Shown piece after piece: positions 26,772 through 37,400 of a stretch of 64,000 nucleotides of DNA. The stretch lies in the NCBI RefSeq assembly GCF_013378445.1, contig NZ_JABXYK010000002.1, positions 488,236 through 552,235 of the forward strand, read 5' to 3'. This DNA is from Mycoplana rhizolycopersici (lineage in GTDB: Bacteria > Pseudomonadota > Alphaproteobacteria > Rhizobiales > Rhizobiaceae). Every line of letters starts with the position of its first letter. Positions within the stretch are counted from its first letter, which is position 1. The notes below the pieces were generated by a model. The model saw only the letters and a program-made list of their open reading frames with translations, searched no databases and had not been told where the DNA came from. Both the position numbers and the translations under genes were made by a program.

Positions 26772-27734
26772 ATGACATTGAAGACCGCACTCGCGAGTGC
26801 CACGATTTTGGCTGCCTGCATGTTCGGTTCGGCATCCGCCGCCGATATGACCGTCGGATTTTCACAGATCGGCTCGGAATCCGGCTGGCGCGCGGCGGAG
26901 ACCACGCTGACGAAACAGCAGGCGGAAAGCCGTGGCATCGACCTGAAATTCGCCGACGCACAGCAGAAGCAGGAAAACCAGATCAAGGCGATCCGCTCCT
27001 TCATCGCGCAGGGCGTCGACGCCATTCTCGTCGCTCCCGTCGTGGCGACCGGGTGGGACGACGTGCTGACTGAGGCCAAGGATGCGGAAATCCCCGTCGT
27101 CCTGCTTGACCGCACCGTCGATGCGTCGGAAGACCTCTATCTGACCGCCGTGACGTCGGATCTCGTCCATGAGGGCAATGTGGCCGGCAAGTGGCTGGTC
27201 GATACCGTTGCCGGCAAGCCCTGCAACGTCGTCGAGCTTCAGGGAACGACCGGCTCCTCGCCGGCGATCGACCGCAAGAAGGGCTTCGAACAGGCGCTCA
27301 GCGGCAATGATAACCTGAAGATCGTCCGAAGCCAGACCGGCGACTTCACCCGTACCAAGGGCAAGGAAGTGATGGAGAGCTTCCTGAAGGCCGAAAACGG
27401 CGGCAAGGACATCTGCGCGCTTTACGCCCATAATGACGACATGGCCGTGGGCGCCATCCAGGCGATCAAGGAAGCCGGCCTCAAGCCTGGCACCGATATC
27501 CTCGTCGTTTCCATCGACGCCGTTCCGGATATCTTCCAGGCCATGGCAGCTGGCGAGGCCAATGCCACGGTAGAACTGACGCCGAACATGGCAGGTCCCG
27601 CCTTCGACGCGCTCGCCGCCTACAAGAAGGACGGCACCGTGCCGCCCAAGTGGATCCAGACGGAATCGAAGCTCTATACCCAGAAGGACGATCCGATGAA
27701 GGTCTACGAGGAGAAGAAGGGCCTCGGTTACTGA
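26772..27734 (+). CDS. ytfQ: Sugar ABC transporter binding protein, YtfQ (galactofuranose) type
   Basis: A 320-residue periplasmic protein of the Peripla_BP_4 family. A signal peptide (residues 1-22, ending SASA before ADMTV) leads into MTVGFSQIGSESGWRAAET, which is the start seen in YtfQ proteins. Further segments are QKQENQIKAIRSFIAQGVD, VVLLDRTVDASEDLYLTAV and YAHNDDMAVGAIQAIKEAG. E. coli YtfQ binds galactofuranose; the gene order ytfQ-ytfR-ytfT-yjfF here supports the same system. ATG 26772 follows GGGAGGACATC. The frame is open further upstream but without similarity. Confidence 0.88.
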   Translation: MTLKTALASATILAACMFGSASAADMTVGFSQIGSESGWRAAETTLTKQQAESRGIDLKFADAQQKQENQIKAIRSFIAQGVDAILVAPVVATGWDDVLTEAKDAEIPVVLLDRTVDASEDLYLTAVTSDLVHEGNVAGKWLVDTVAGKPCNVVELQGTTGSSPAIDRKKGFEQALSGNDNLKIVRSQTGDFTRTKGKEVMESFLKAENGGKDICALYAHNDDMAVGAIQAIKEAGLKPGTDILVVSIDAVPDIFQAMAAGEANATVELTPNMAGPAFDALAAYKKDGTVPPKWIQTESKLYTQKDDPMKVYEEKKGLGY

Positions 27735-27844
27735 TCTCTCCCAGCTCTCGCCGCCGCGCGAATGCGGCGGCAGGACATTCTCGTTGATGGCTGGCGCGTC
27801 GGCATTTGCCGCGTGTCGGGCAACGATCGGTTCGGGCAGGGACA

Positions 27845-29368
27845 ATGCAAGGCAACGACGACATCATTCTGTCAGCAACGGGGATCGAAAAGGTCTTTCC
27901 CGGCGCGAAGGCCCTCAACAACGTCAATTTCCAGCTACGACGCGGCGAGGTTCATGCGCTGCTCGGAGAGAATGGCGCGGGCAAATCCACACTGGTCAAG
28001 TGCATCACCGGCGCATACAGGCGCGATGGCGGCAAGCTCGTCCTCGACGGTGCCGATATTGATCCGCGCGACACCTTCGAGGCACAGCGGCTCGGCATCG
28101 GCACGGTCTATCAGGAGGTCAATCTCCTGCCGAACCTCACGGTCGCCGAGAACCTGTTCCTCGGGCGCCAGCCCAGACGCTTCGGTCTTGTCGATGCGGC
28201 CGAGATGAACCGGCGGGCGAAGGCGCTTCTTTCCGGCTACGCGCTCGATATCGATGTCAGGGCGGAACTCTCCAGTTGCTCGGTCGCCGTGCAGCAGGTC
28301 GTTGCGATTGCCCGCGCCGTCGATCTGTCCGGCAAGGTGCTGATCCTGGACGAGCCGACCGCCAGCCTCGACGCCCATGAGGTCGAGATGCTGTTTGCGA
28401 TCGTCCGCAGGCTGAAAAGCCAGGGGCTTGGCGTCATCTTCATCACCCATTTCCTTGAGCAGGTCTATGCGATCTGCGACCGCATAACGGTGTTGCGCAA
28501 CGGGCAACTGGTCGGCACGCGCGATGCGGCAGCATTGCCGCGACGCGAACTGATCGCCATGATGCTCGGACGCGAACTCGGCGAAGAGATCAAGCAGGCG
28601 GGGAACGCACAGGCCGCCGAAGGGGCGGTGCGTTATCGTTTCCGTGGCTACGGCCGCAAGGGACACATCGAGCCGTTCGATCTGGAGGTGCGCAAGGGCG
28701 AGGTGGTCGGCATCGCCGGCCTGCTCGGGTCGGGACGCACCGAGACCGCTGAGATCCTCTTCGGCGCCCAGAAGGCCGACAGCGGCACGGCCGAGGTGGA
28801 TGGAAAGTCCGTCGAGATATCGTCTCCCCGCACCGCCATCCGCCACCGGTTCGGCTTCTGCCCGGAGGACCGCAAGACCGACGGCATCATCGGCGATCTC
28901 TCGGTGCGCGAGAACATCGTGCTGGCCCTTCAGGCCCGTCGCGGCTGGGCGCGGCCGATACCGAGGGCCGAGCAGGATCGGCTTGCCGACCGCTACATTA
29001 CCGCCCTCGACATCCGCACCTCCGATCGCGAAAAGCCCATCCGGCTGCTTTCCGGCGGCAACCAGCAGAAGGCAATCCTTGCGCGCTGGCTGGCCACCAA
29101 TCCGGAATTTCTCATCCTCGACGAACCGACGCGCGGCATCGATGTCGGCGCGCACGCCGAGATCATCCGCCTCATCGAAAGTCTTTGTGAACAGGGCATG
29201 TCGCTGATCGTCATTTCATCCGAACTGGACGAACTGGTCGCCTATAGCCGGCGCGTCATCGTGTTGCGCGATCGCGCGCATGTGTCCGAACTCGTCGGCG
29301 AGGAAGTCACCACGTCGCATATCGTCGAGGCGATTGCGGTCGCCGACAAGCACGAGGCCGGGCAATGA
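27845..29368 (+). CDS. ytfR: Sugar ABC transporter ATPase, YtfR type
   Basis: A 507-residue duplicated ATPase for sugar import. The first domain has Walker A GENGAGKSTLVKC and LILDEPTASLD, but its ABC signature is SSCSVAVQQVVAIARA instead of LSGGQ. The second domain has the degenerate loop GLLGSGRTETAE and a full signature LLSGGNQQKAILARW with LILDEPTRGIDVGAHAE. Both features are usual for this subfamily. The ATG at 27845 is chosen over one at 27806 because it lies directly before the conserved domain. An ATGA overlap joins it to ytfT. Confidence 0.9.
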   Translation: MQGNDDIILSATGIEKVFPGAKALNNVNFQLRRGEVHALLGENGAGKSTLVKCITGAYRRDGGKLVLDGADIDPRDTFEAQRLGIGTVYQEVNLLPNLTVAENLFLGRQPRRFGLVDAAEMNRRAKALLSGYALDIDVRAELSSCSVAVQQVVAIARAVDLSGKVLILDEPTASLDAHEVEMLFAIVRRLKSQGLGVIFITHFLEQVYAICDRITVLRNGQLVGTRDAAALPRRELIAMMLGRELGEEIKQAGNAQAAEGAVRYRFRGYGRKGHIEPFDLEVRKGEVVGIAGLLGSGRTETAEILFGAQKADSGTAEVDGKSVEISSPRTAIRHRFGFCPEDRKTDGIIGDLSVRENIVLALQARRGWARPIPRAEQDRLADRYITALDIRTSDREKPIRLLSGGNQQKAILARWLATNPEFLILDEPTRGIDVGAHAEIIRLIESLCEQGMSLIVISSELDELVAYSRRVIVLRDRAHVSELVGEEVTTSHIVEAIAVADKHEAGQ

Positions 29369-30387
29369 ACGCGCTGAAGTCGCACCTCCTGCGGTTGGCT
29401 CCGCAGATCGTCGTTCTGATCGCGGTCGTCCTGCTGATTTCGCTGGCGTTTCCCGATTTTCTCACGCTGCAGATGCAGAACGGCCGTATCTACGGCAGTC
29501 TCATCGACGTTCTCAACCGCGGTGCACCCGTGGCGCTGCTTGCGATCGGCATGACGATCGTGATCGCCACGCGGGGTATCGATCTGTCGGTCGGCGCGGT
29601 GATGGCGATCTGCGGCGCAGTTGCCGCCGCCTCCATCACGTCCGGCCATTCACTGGTCTACACATTGGCGCTTGCGCTCGCCGTCGGGATGCTCTGCGGC
29701 CTGTGGAACGGCATTCTCGTCGCCGTGCTGGATATCCAGCCGATCATCGCCACGCTGGTGCTGATGGTGGCGGGCCGAGGCATCGCCCAATTGATCACCG
29801 AAGGCGCCATCCTCACATTCAATCACCCCGGCCTGATCTTCATCGGCAGTGGTTCGTTCCTCGGCCTGCCGATGCCGGTGGTGATCTGGCTTGCCTTCGG
29901 CGTCGCCATCACGCTGCTCGTACGGCGGACGGCGCTCGGCATGCTGGTCGAGGCGCTCGGCATCAATCGCCGCGCCAGCACGCTTTCCGGCGTTTCCACC
30001 GGGGTGCTGCTGATTGCCGCCTATATCCTGAGCGGGCTGTGCGCCGCGATCGCCGGCGTCATCGCCGCAGCCGACATCAAGGGGGCCGACGCCAACAATG
30101 CCGGCCTCTGGCTGGAGCTGGACGCGATTCTGGCGGTCGTGGTCGGCGGCAACTCGTTGCTCGGCGGTCGCTTCAGCATCGCCGCCTCGCTGCTCGGCGC
30201 CATGATCATCCAGGCGATCAACACCGGCATCCTTCTCTCCGGCTTCCCGCCTGAGTTCAACCTGATCATCAAGGCGGCGATCATCGTTCTGATCCTCGTC
30301 GTCCAGTCCCCGCGCGTTCGCGACCTGTCCGCATGGTTTGGTCGTTCCGGTTCCCGCGAGGCGGCAGTCAAGCAGGAGGCGAAATGA
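29365..30387 (+). CDS. ytfT: Sugar ABC transporter permease, YtfT type
   Basis: A 340-residue BPD_transp_2 permease. The family segment PVALLAIGMTIVIATRGIDLSVGAVMAI is visible (the GIDLSVG motif) together with ILAVVVGGNSLLGGRFSI near the end, where the loop contacts the ATPase. It should pair with YjfF. It overlaps ytfR by four bases (ATGA) and yjfF by four bases at its end. Confidence 0.9.
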   Translation: MNALKSHLLRLAPQIVVLIAVVLLISLAFPDFLTLQMQNGRIYGSLIDVLNRGAPVALLAIGMTIVIATRGIDLSVGAVMAICGAVAAASITSGHSLVYTLALALAVGMLCGLWNGILVAVLDIQPIIATLVLMVAGRGIAQLITEGAILTFNHPGLIFIGSGSFLGLPMPVVIWLAFGVAITLLVRRTALGMLVEALGINRRASTLSGVSTGVLLIAAYILSGLCAAIAGVIAAADIKGADANNAGLWLELDAILAVVVGGNSLLGGRFSIAASLLGAMIIQAINTGILLSGFPPEFNLIIKAAIIVLILVVQSPRVRDLSAWFGRSGSREAAVKQEAK

Positions 30388-31352
30388 ACCCGCGCTATGT
30401 TCCGCTGGCCGCGACGGTCGCCATCTTCCTTGCCGCCTACGCGCTCTGCTTCCTGCAGTACCCGAACATGCTGTCGACGCGCGTCATAGGCAACCTGCTC
30501 ACTGACAATGCCTTTCTCGGCATTGCCGCCGTCGGCATGACGTTCGTCATCCTGTCCGGCGGGATCGACCTTTCGATCGGTTCCGTCATTGCCTTCACCG
30601 GTGTCTTCATTGCCGTCGTGCTGGAGAACACCGGCCTGCATCCGCTCGTCGTCTTCATGCTTGCGCTCGGGATTGCGACCCTGTTCGGCGGCGTGATGGG
30701 GGCGATCATCCACCATCTCGAGATGCCGCCCTTCATCGTGACGCTGGCGGGAATGTTCCTGGCGCGCGGGATGGCCTTCGTGCTGTCGATCGATTCCGTG
30801 CCGATCAAGCACCCGTTCTATGCCGTCATGAAGGGGTTCTACTATCGTCTGCCGGGCGGGGGGCGGATCACGCTCATCGGCGGGCTGATGCTGCTCGTCT
30901 TCGTGCTCGGCATCCTGATCGCGCACCGCACGCGCTTTGGCGCCAATGTCTATGCGCTCGGCGGCGGCGTGCAGACAGCCCGCCTGATGGGGGTGCCGGT
31001 CGCGCGGACGACCATCGAGATCTATGCCCTTTCCGGCTTCCTTGCCGGGCTTTCGGGAATCGTCTTCTCGCTCTATACGTCAGCCGGCTACTCGCTGTCT
31101 GCGGTCGGGGTCGAACTCGATGCGATTGCAGCGGTGGTCATTGGGGGGACCCTTCTGACGGGCGGTTCCGGCTTCGTGGGGGGGACCCTGATCGGCATCC
31201 TCATCATGGGCCTGATCCAGACCTACATCACGTTCGACGGCTCGCTTTCCAGTTGGTGGACGAAGATACTGATCGGCCTGCTGCTGTTCGGGTTCATCCT
31301 GTTGCAGAAGGGCTTTCTTTATCTGTCGAAGAACAAGAGGCGTTTCGCCTGA
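30384..31352 (+). CDS. yjfF: Sugar ABC transporter permease, YjfF type
   Basis: A 322-residue second permease of the galactofuranose-type importer. It shows the GMTFVILSGGIDLSIGSVIA motif, VYALGGGVQTARLMGVPV and AIAAVVIGGTLLTGGSGFVGG. The correct start is the ATG at 30384 within the ATGA overlap with ytfT; an ATG at 30333 in the same frame would read through ytfT. The GntR regulator gene follows after 44 bases. Confidence 0.9.
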   Translation: MNPRYVPLAATVAIFLAAYALCFLQYPNMLSTRVIGNLLTDNAFLGIAAVGMTFVILSGGIDLSIGSVIAFTGVFIAVVLENTGLHPLVVFMLALGIATLFGGVMGAIIHHLEMPPFIVTLAGMFLARGMAFVLSIDSVPIKHPFYAVMKGFYYRLPGGGRITLIGGLMLLVFVLGILIAHRTRFGANVYALGGGVQTARLMGVPVARTTIEIYALSGFLAGLSGIVFSLYTSAGYSLSAVGVELDAIAAVVIGGTLLTGGSGFVGGTLIGILIMGLIQTYITFDGSLSSWWTKILIGLLLFGFILLQKGFLYLSKNKRRFA

Positions 31353-31396
31353 CGAGTTGACGTTTCCGGCGCGAGCCGATCATAGGCCATGGCGGC

Positions 31397-32188
31397 ATGC
31401 GATGCAGCCAGGGCCCGGTAAGGATAGGACAGCTTCGATTGCGCAAGGGTCTGCTTGAAACCGTCATCACCGGCGCCAACACGCGCACCAGCCACGCACA
31501 GGTGGTCAACGAACTTGGCCGCGCCATTGTCGCGGGCGAGTTTCCCGTGGGCACGACGCTGCCGGGCGACGCCGAACTGGCGGTCCGCTTCAAGGTGTCG
31601 CGGACGGTACTGCGTGAAGCGATGAAGACGCTTGCGGCCAAGGGGCTGGTCGTGCCCCGGGCCCGCATCGGGACGCGCGTGACGCCGCGGGCGCAGTGGA
31701 ACCTGTTTGATACCGACATCCTCACCTGGCAGCTCGTGAAGGGGGTGGACGAGGCGTTCCTGCTCGACCTCAGTGAGGTGCGCCTGGCGTTCGAGCCGCA
31801 TGCGGCCATTCTTGCCGCGCGCTATGCGACCGATGCCGACATCAGCCACATGATGCGCCTCGCTGTCGCCATGGGCGACCCGGAGCATACGGCCGAAACG
31901 CTGGCGATGGCCGATCTGAAATTCCATCTCAGCGTGCTCGACGCCTCGCGCAATCCGTTCTTCCGCACGATCGGCAGTCTGATCGAGGCCGCCCTGGTCG
32001 GCGTGTTCCGGCTGAGCTCGCCCGCGCGCGACCGAAGCAAGATCGACGACGTTGCCGCGTCCCATATCCGCATCGTCGAGGAAATCCGCCGGCGCGACGA
32101 GGAGGGCGCGCGTCGCGCGATGGAGAACGTCATCCGCGTCGGCCGCGAGCGTGTTGTGGATGCGCTCGGCGAAAACCGGCGCGCTTAA
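31397..32188 (+). CDS. FadR-subfamily GntR transcriptional regulator
   Basis: A 263-residue regulator with an N-terminal winged helix (about residues 30-95; LAVRFKVSRTVLREAMKTLAAKGLV) and a C-terminal FCD ligand domain. The FCD metal-binding histidines and aspartate can be seen in LKFHLSVLDASRNPFF and ASHIRIVEEIRRRDEEGARRA. It lies at the end of the ytfQRT-yjfF operon, in the same direction, so it probably controls that operon in response to the imported sugar or a product. A TTG at 31439 is an alternative start. Confidence in the family is high and in the target moderate. Confidence 0.88.
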   Translation: MRCSQGPVRIGQLRLRKGLLETVITGANTRTSHAQVVNELGRAIVAGEFPVGTTLPGDAELAVRFKVSRTVLREAMKTLAAKGLVVPRARIGTRVTPRAQWNLFDTDILTWQLVKGVDEAFLLDLSEVRLAFEPHAAILAARYATDADISHMMRLAVAMGDPEHTAETLAMADLKFHLSVLDASRNPFFRTIGSLIEAALVGVFRLSSPARDRSKIDDVAASHIRIVEEIRRRDEEGARRAMENVIRVGRERVVDALGENRRA

Positions 32189-32372
32189 AGCAGATCGCGC
32201 AAGAACGTGGCTCGGTTTTGCGTATCCAGATACGTACAATCAAAGAGGTGAAGCGTGCGAACAGCGCGCAGCCACTTTATAGTCGAGATGAGAGAACTGA
32301 GCCCGTTTTTGGCGCAGATTGTAGAGACGGACTCCGACGCTTCAAGCACATCCGGGCGCGATCGCTGATCGC

Positions 32373-32717
32373 TCAATCGTCGTTGCTGGCGTTCAGGTCC
32401 TCGGGCCGCATGCCGTCGTCGTGATGCGTGTCCAACTGGGCTTCTCCCAGCGACTGGTAGAGATTGAACAGCGCTTCGCTGGCGCGCGAGGCAAAACGGA
32501 ACCATTCCGGATTTGCGGCGATGGCGGGATGATGCAGGAGATGCTGGTCGACGAGGTCGAGAACGATCGAGGCGGTATGCGTCGCCTCGTGAAAGGCCCT
32601 GGTGCCGGAGGCGTTACGCGCGATCAGCTCACCGGGGGTGGTTCGCCTGGACTGCGCCAGTTCCGCCAGCAGTTTCAGGCGCTCGTCTTCGACTTCGATA
32701 TCGCTGCTCTCGATCAT
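32373..32717 (-). CDS. Hypothetical protein
   Basis: A 114-residue acidic, helical protein that I do not recognise. It begins MIESSDIEVEDERLKLLAEL and contains GTRAFHEATHTASIVLDLVDQ, which could include a metal- or ligand-binding His pair, and FASRASEALFNLYQSLGEA. The ending is rich in Asp, Asn and His. Composition and codon use look like a real gene. It is downstream of a membrane-protein gene on the same strand (49 bases) and may share its transcript. Confidence 0.65.
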   Translation of the reverse strand: MIESSDIEVEDERLKLLAELAQSRRTTPGELIARNASGTRAFHEATHTASIVLDLVDQHLLHHPAIAANPEWFRFASRASEALFNLYQSLGEAQLDTHHDDGMRPEDLNASNDD

Positions 32718-32765
32718 GACCGCAGTCTTGCATAGCGCCGTTACCCTGTCGAGTGCGGGCAGCGC

Positions 32766-33113
32766 TCAAAGCAGCATGTGACCGATATCGACGCAGATCG
32801 CCAGCATCATGCCGATACTCGTCAGGGCAAGTCCGATCGCAAAGCGCCGGTTGCCGCTCGCAAAGACGCTCGCCTTCAGGGAATCCCGCTGCAGGAGTCG
32901 CCAAAGCGCGGACGCCGGAAAGACGATGCCACCGGCGATGAGGGCAAGCGTCGGCAGATCGGTGACCTGCCAGTCGTTCGGATTGTTCGTCCAGGTGTTG
33001 AGGAAGCCGAGAGAGAAGGCGAGCACGATGCCGAATACGGTCAGGTTGCCGTTCCGGAACAGTACATCGACGCTCGTCTCGTCGTCAGGATGCTCGCTTT
33101 TGTCCATACGCAT
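32766..33113 (-). CDS. Small membrane protein of unknown function
   Basis: A 115-residue protein with a short charged N-terminus (MRMDKSEHPDDETSVD) and three hydrophobic segments: LTVFGIVLAFSLGFL, TLALIAGGIVFPASALW and FAIGLALTSIGMMLAICVDI. The pattern suggests a helical inner-membrane protein. ATG at 33107 (MDKSEH) is a possible alternative because GGGAT lies just before it. The family is unknown to me. It follows the sensor operon on the same strand, 181 bases after the 44-residue peptide gene. Confidence 0.7.
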   Translation of the reverse strand: MRMDKSEHPDDETSVDVLFRNGNLTVFGIVLAFSLGFLNTWTNNPNDWQVTDLPTLALIAGGIVFPASALWRLLQRDSLKASVFASGNRRFAIGLALTSIGMMLAICVDIGHMLL

Positions 33114-33294
33114 CCCAGATCGTTGTCGTAGGATCGGTTTTGCCAGGCGTATCGAATGTGGCAGGCACGTAATTGCCAGCGCTCCGAACCCGCATGTTTC
33201 CTTTGCGCGATTAAATCGTCAAGGCCTGTCGTACGCGCCAGCGCCAGCCTGGAGGATTTGGTCGCGACGGATCGCTGCAGGTCGGGCAGGCGGC

Positions 33295-33429
33295 CTAGAA
33301 AGGCGGCGTCACCTCGTCGTGATGTTGAGGCCGATGGTGGTCGCGCTGCCGCCGCATGAGATAGGCAAGGATCAGGCCGAGAGCGGCCGATCCCACAACG
33401 ACGGCAAACAATGCAAGAAAGTTTTCCAT
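33295..33429 (-). CDS. 44-residue single-pass membrane peptide downstream of the sensor operon
   Basis: A very short gene read from the ATG at 33429 to the TAG at 33295. One hydrophobic helix (FLALFAVVVGSAALGLILAY, residues 4-23) is followed by a basic, His-rich tail (MRRQRDHHRPQHHDEVTPP). GGGGAGGAA lies a few bases before the ATG, an excellent ribosome-binding site for such a short frame. It lies 90 bases downstream of the response regulator gene on the same strand. Small membrane proteins often accompany transporter-type sensors; for example cbrX stands beside cbrA in pseudomonads. A role in the permease-kinase system is inference. Confidence 0.6.
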   Translation of the reverse strand: MENFLALFAVVVGSAALGLILAYLMRRQRDHHRPQHHDEVTPPF

Positions 33430-33519
33430 CCCGTATTCCTCCCCGACGGACAATAGCATGTCTCGGGGAACGACGGAAAGCGGATGCAGGTTCCGCTCTT
33501 CGGGCGAGGATGCCGCCTT

Positions 33520-34437
33520 CTACACCGCGTGCAGGACGTGCGTCGCCTTGACCGCGGCGGAAGCGCGGTTCTCGACGCCGAGCTTCACATAGATCTGCTC
33601 GAGATGTTTGGTCACGGTGCGTGCGCTCAGGCCCAGAATTTCCCCGATGTCCCGGTTTGCCTTGCCCTTGGCGATCCACAGGAGCACTTCGGATTCGCGC
33701 TGCGTGAGTGAAAAATGCTGGCGGAGAATCTCGTCGTCGCGGAGCCTGCTCTCGGTGCTGAGCCGGAACAGGTATTCGTCGGGGCCGATCGAGCCGAGAT
33801 AGGCGAGCTGCAGGTTCGACTGGCCGGTCTGGTGGATGGTGAAGCTGCCGTCGCCTGCAATCGCATCGCGTTCCTTCATCCATCGGCCAATATCTGCGCT
33901 GACGGCCTCCAGCCCGTCGTCCGTGCCCGTCGCGGCATTCACGAGGCGGGTGGCCTGCGGGGTCGACCAGCGAACCTTGCCGTCGGCGCGCACCGCCAGC
34001 AGATGGCGGCCGGCCGCATCCAGCGCGACGCGGGCACTCTGCGCGGATCGTGCGTTGGTGAGGTGGACGCGAATGCGTGCGCGCAGCTCGTCGATATTGA
34101 TCGGTTTGGTCAGGTAGTCGACGCCGCCGGCCTCGAGCGCGCGGACGACGTGCTCCGTCTCCGTCAGCCCGGTCATGAAGACGACCGGCGTCTGGCTGAC
34201 GGCGGGGTTGGCCTTGAGGCGCTGGCAGGTCTCGAAACCGTCCATGCCCGGCATGACGGCATCGAGAAGAATGATATCGGGCGTGATGCGGTCGACGATC
34301 CCGAGGGCGAAGGCGCCGGAGGTTGCGATCAGCACGGAAAAGCCGGACTGCTCCAGCGCTTCGGTCAGAAAGCCGAGCGCCTCGGGGGAATCGTCCACGA
34401 GCAGCACGATGTCGCGCGGTGCGGGTGTCTCAGTCAC
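33520..34437 (-). CDS. LuxR/NarL-family response regulator, partner of the permease-kinase
   Basis: A 305-residue regulator. The receiver has the acidic pair in VLLVDDSPEA (D15, D16), phosphoacceptor D59 (IILLDAVMPGMDG), switch T89 and K111. A middle segment of about 110 residues separates it from the C-terminal LuxR-type helix-turn-helix (about residues 240-300: LTQRESEVLLWIAKGK, NRDIGEILGLSARTVTKHLEQ). The long linker is larger than in NarL. Its start overlaps the end of the permease-kinase gene by 8 bases, so the two are translationally coupled and very probably form one two-component pair. Confidence 0.93.
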   Translation of the reverse strand: MTETPAPRDIVLLVDDSPEALGFLTEALEQSGFSVLIATSGAFALGIVDRITPDIILLDAVMPGMDGFETCQRLKANPAVSQTPVVFMTGLTETEHVVRALEAGGVDYLTKPINIDELRARIRVHLTNARSAQSARVALDAAGRHLLAVRADGKVRWSTPQATRLVNAATGTDDGLEAVSADIGRWMKERDAIAGDGSFTIHQTGQSNLQLAYLGSIGPDEYLFRLSTESRLRDDEILRQHFSLTQRESEVLLWIAKGKANRDIGEILGLSARTVTKHLEQIYVKLGVENRASAAVKATHVLHAV

Positions 34438-37400
34438 GCGGGCCGATCCTCTCTTCGCCGGTATTCTTCAGGAAGGCGTCATACCCCGAAAGATCGAAGG
34501 CGCGAACATAATCACGCAAGGCGTCGGCAAAGGGCCTGTGCTCCGGCTCGCTCGCAATCTCCGCGAGCTTGGCCTCAATACCCCTGACATAGCCGATCTC
34601 TCCGAGCCTGATCAGTTCGGCAACATGGGACGGGGCTGGACGGATGATCCGTTGAAGCGAACTGGGCGCGGGCGTCTTTGTGCTTTCGACGGAATAGGTC
34701 CAGTCCAGCTTCAGGTGCAGCGCCAGCTTGTCATAGAGCTGCCCGAGGGCGAAGGGCTTGGCGAGGGTGTCGTCATGACCGCCCGCCGGCCCCTGGGTGG
34801 AGCCGTCGCCGATATTGGCGGAAAGCATGACGATCGGTGCCGCTTGCCCGGCTTCCCGCAGTCGGACGACCAGTTCCCAGCCACTCATGCCGGGCATAGA
34901 GATGTCGATCAGGAAGAGATCCGGCCTGATCGCTTCCACGAGCGACAGGCACTCGCCGCCATCGCGGGCGGAAAGCAGGTTGAAGCCGATGGGCTCCAGC
35001 GCCTCGCGCATCAGCTGGCGGTGATCCTCGTTGTCATCAACGACAAGCACGCTGCGGCGCGGTCCGCCATAGCCCAGGATCTTGCGTGCCGGCTCGACCA
35101 GCGGCTGCGGGCGGGAGACTGCGGAGAGCATCAGGCGCACCCGGAACGTCGTTCCCCGGTCTCTGGCGCTCGTGACCGAGATTTCGCCGCCCAGCGTCTG
35201 GGTCAGGAGGCGGGTGATCGTCAGGCCCAGCCCGAGGCCGGGCATGCGGCCCAGATGCTCTGCTTCGCCCCGCTGGAACGGGTCGAAGATGCGCGGCAGG
35301 TCTTTCTCCGCGATGCCACGTCCGGTGTCCTCGATGGTGAAGGTCGCGACCTGGCTGCGATAGGCGACGTCGAGACGGATGTGGCCGCTGTCGGTAAATT
35401 TCAGCGCGTTCGAGACGAGGTTGACGAGGATCTGCCGCAGCCGCTTTTCGTCGGTGCGCACGAACTTTGGCAGGGAGGGGCTGCGGACATGCTCGAAGGC
35501 GACGCCCTTCGCCTGCGCCTGTGGCCGGAACATGTCGACGATCTGGTCGAGGAAATCGTGGATGTTGATCTCGTTCGAATAGACCTGCAGCTTGCCGGCC
35601 TCGATCTTCGAAATGTCGAGCAGGCCGTCGATCAGCCCGGAGAGGTGCTCGGCGCTGCGCCGGATCACCTTGATCGCCGACTGGCGCGGTGCGGGGATGC
35701 TGTCGTCGCGTTCCAGCACCTGCGCATAGCCGAGAACGGCATTCAGCGGCGTGCGCAATTCGTGGCTGAGGCCCACGACGTAGCGGCTCTTGGCGCGGTT
35801 TGCGGCCTCGGCGGCCTCCTTGGCGTCCTGAAGCGCTGCGTCGGTCTTCTTGTGGGCCGCGATCTCCTTCAGCAGTAGCGTGTTCTGGCGCGAGGATTCC
35901 TCCTCCGCGACCACCCTGCTGTCGTGGGCGAGCACGTAGAACCAACAGGCGACGCCGGCGACCACGGCAAAAACGAAGAAGACGATCGCGACGGTCTGCT
36001 CCACCACCGTCGCCGTCTCCGGCGAAGCGCTGCCGGCCTGGTGCGCGATCATGGCAAGAATGACGCCGATGCAGGCAATCGAGAGGACCGCCGACATCGC
36101 GTAGCGGCCGAGCCGCGTCGTCAGCTTGGCGATGACGGGTTCGGGCAGGACGGAGCGCGCCACGAAGGCGGCCTGCGCGTGGAAGCGTGCCTTCGGCTTG
36201 CACATGTCGTGGCAGCGGCTGTCCAGCGAGCAGCAGAGCGAGCAGATCGGTGCGGCATAGGCGGGACACCAGGCCATGTCCTCCGGCTCGAACGGATGTT
36301 CGCAGATCTCGCAGGTGATTGTGCTTTCGAGGTGCCAGTTCCGCCGCGGCTTGCGGGCGAGGTAGTATTTGCCGTCCGTCCACCAAGCGATCAGCGGCGA
36401 GGCGACGAAGGCTGCCAAGGCGGCGATATAGGGGGCGAGGGAGGCAGCGATATCGCCAAACGCGCCGAAATGGGCGACAAGCGCGATGGTCGCGGAGAAC
36501 ACCATCGCGCCGAGCCCCACGGGATTGATGTCATAGAGGTGGGCGCGCTTGAACTCGATGCCGGGCGGCGACAGGCCAAGCGGCTTGTTGACGAAAAGAT
36601 CGGCCGAGATCGTGCACAGCCACGCCATGGCGACGATGGAGAAGATGCCGAGTGTTTCCTCCAGCAGCCGGTAGATGCCGAGTTCCATCAAAAGCAACGC
36701 GATCGCCACGTTGAAGACGAGCCAGATGACGCGGCCGGGGTGGCTGTGCGTCAGCCGCGAGAAGAAGTTCGACCACGCCAGCGAGCCGGCATAGGCGTTC
36801 ATCACGTTGATCTTCAACTGCGACACGACCACGAAGGCGACCATCAGCAGCATCGCCGCGGTCTCCGACGGGATCATGTAGCCGAAGGCGGTGTAGTACA
36901 TCTGCGCCGGATCGGCTGCCTGCGTGGAGGGCACACCGGCATTGAGGGCCAGCACGACCAGGAACGATCCCGCAATCAGCTTCGGCGCGCCGACGACGAC
37001 CCAGCCGGAGCCCGCAAGAAAGACGGCGATGCGGTGACGGAGCTTGCGCTGGCCGTCCGGCGGCAGGAAGCGCAGGAAGTCGACCTGTTCGCCGATCTGC
37101 GCCATCAGCGCGAAGATGACGGCCGAGGCCGCTCCGAACTCGACGAGATGAAAGGGCGCGATCGTTCCGGGCGGCCCGGAGGCGTGATGGATGCCCGCAT
37201 AGGCGAGCCACTCGCCGAAGCTGTCCCAGTCGGCGAAGGCAATGAAGACGAACGGCAGGATGTTCAGCACGATCCAGAAGGGCTGGGTCACGAGCTGAAA
37301 CTTCGAAATCAGCCGCACGCCGTAGGTGACGAGCGGGATGACGGCCACCGCGCTGATGATGTAGCCGATCCACAGGGGAATGCCGAGCGCCAGTTCGAGC

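Noticed and set aside
33041..33883. 280-residue minus-strand frame spanning the small peptide and response regulator
   Set aside because: It overlaps the confirmed regulator in another frame and is Arg/Pro-rich; the 44-residue peptide gene has the better start signal.
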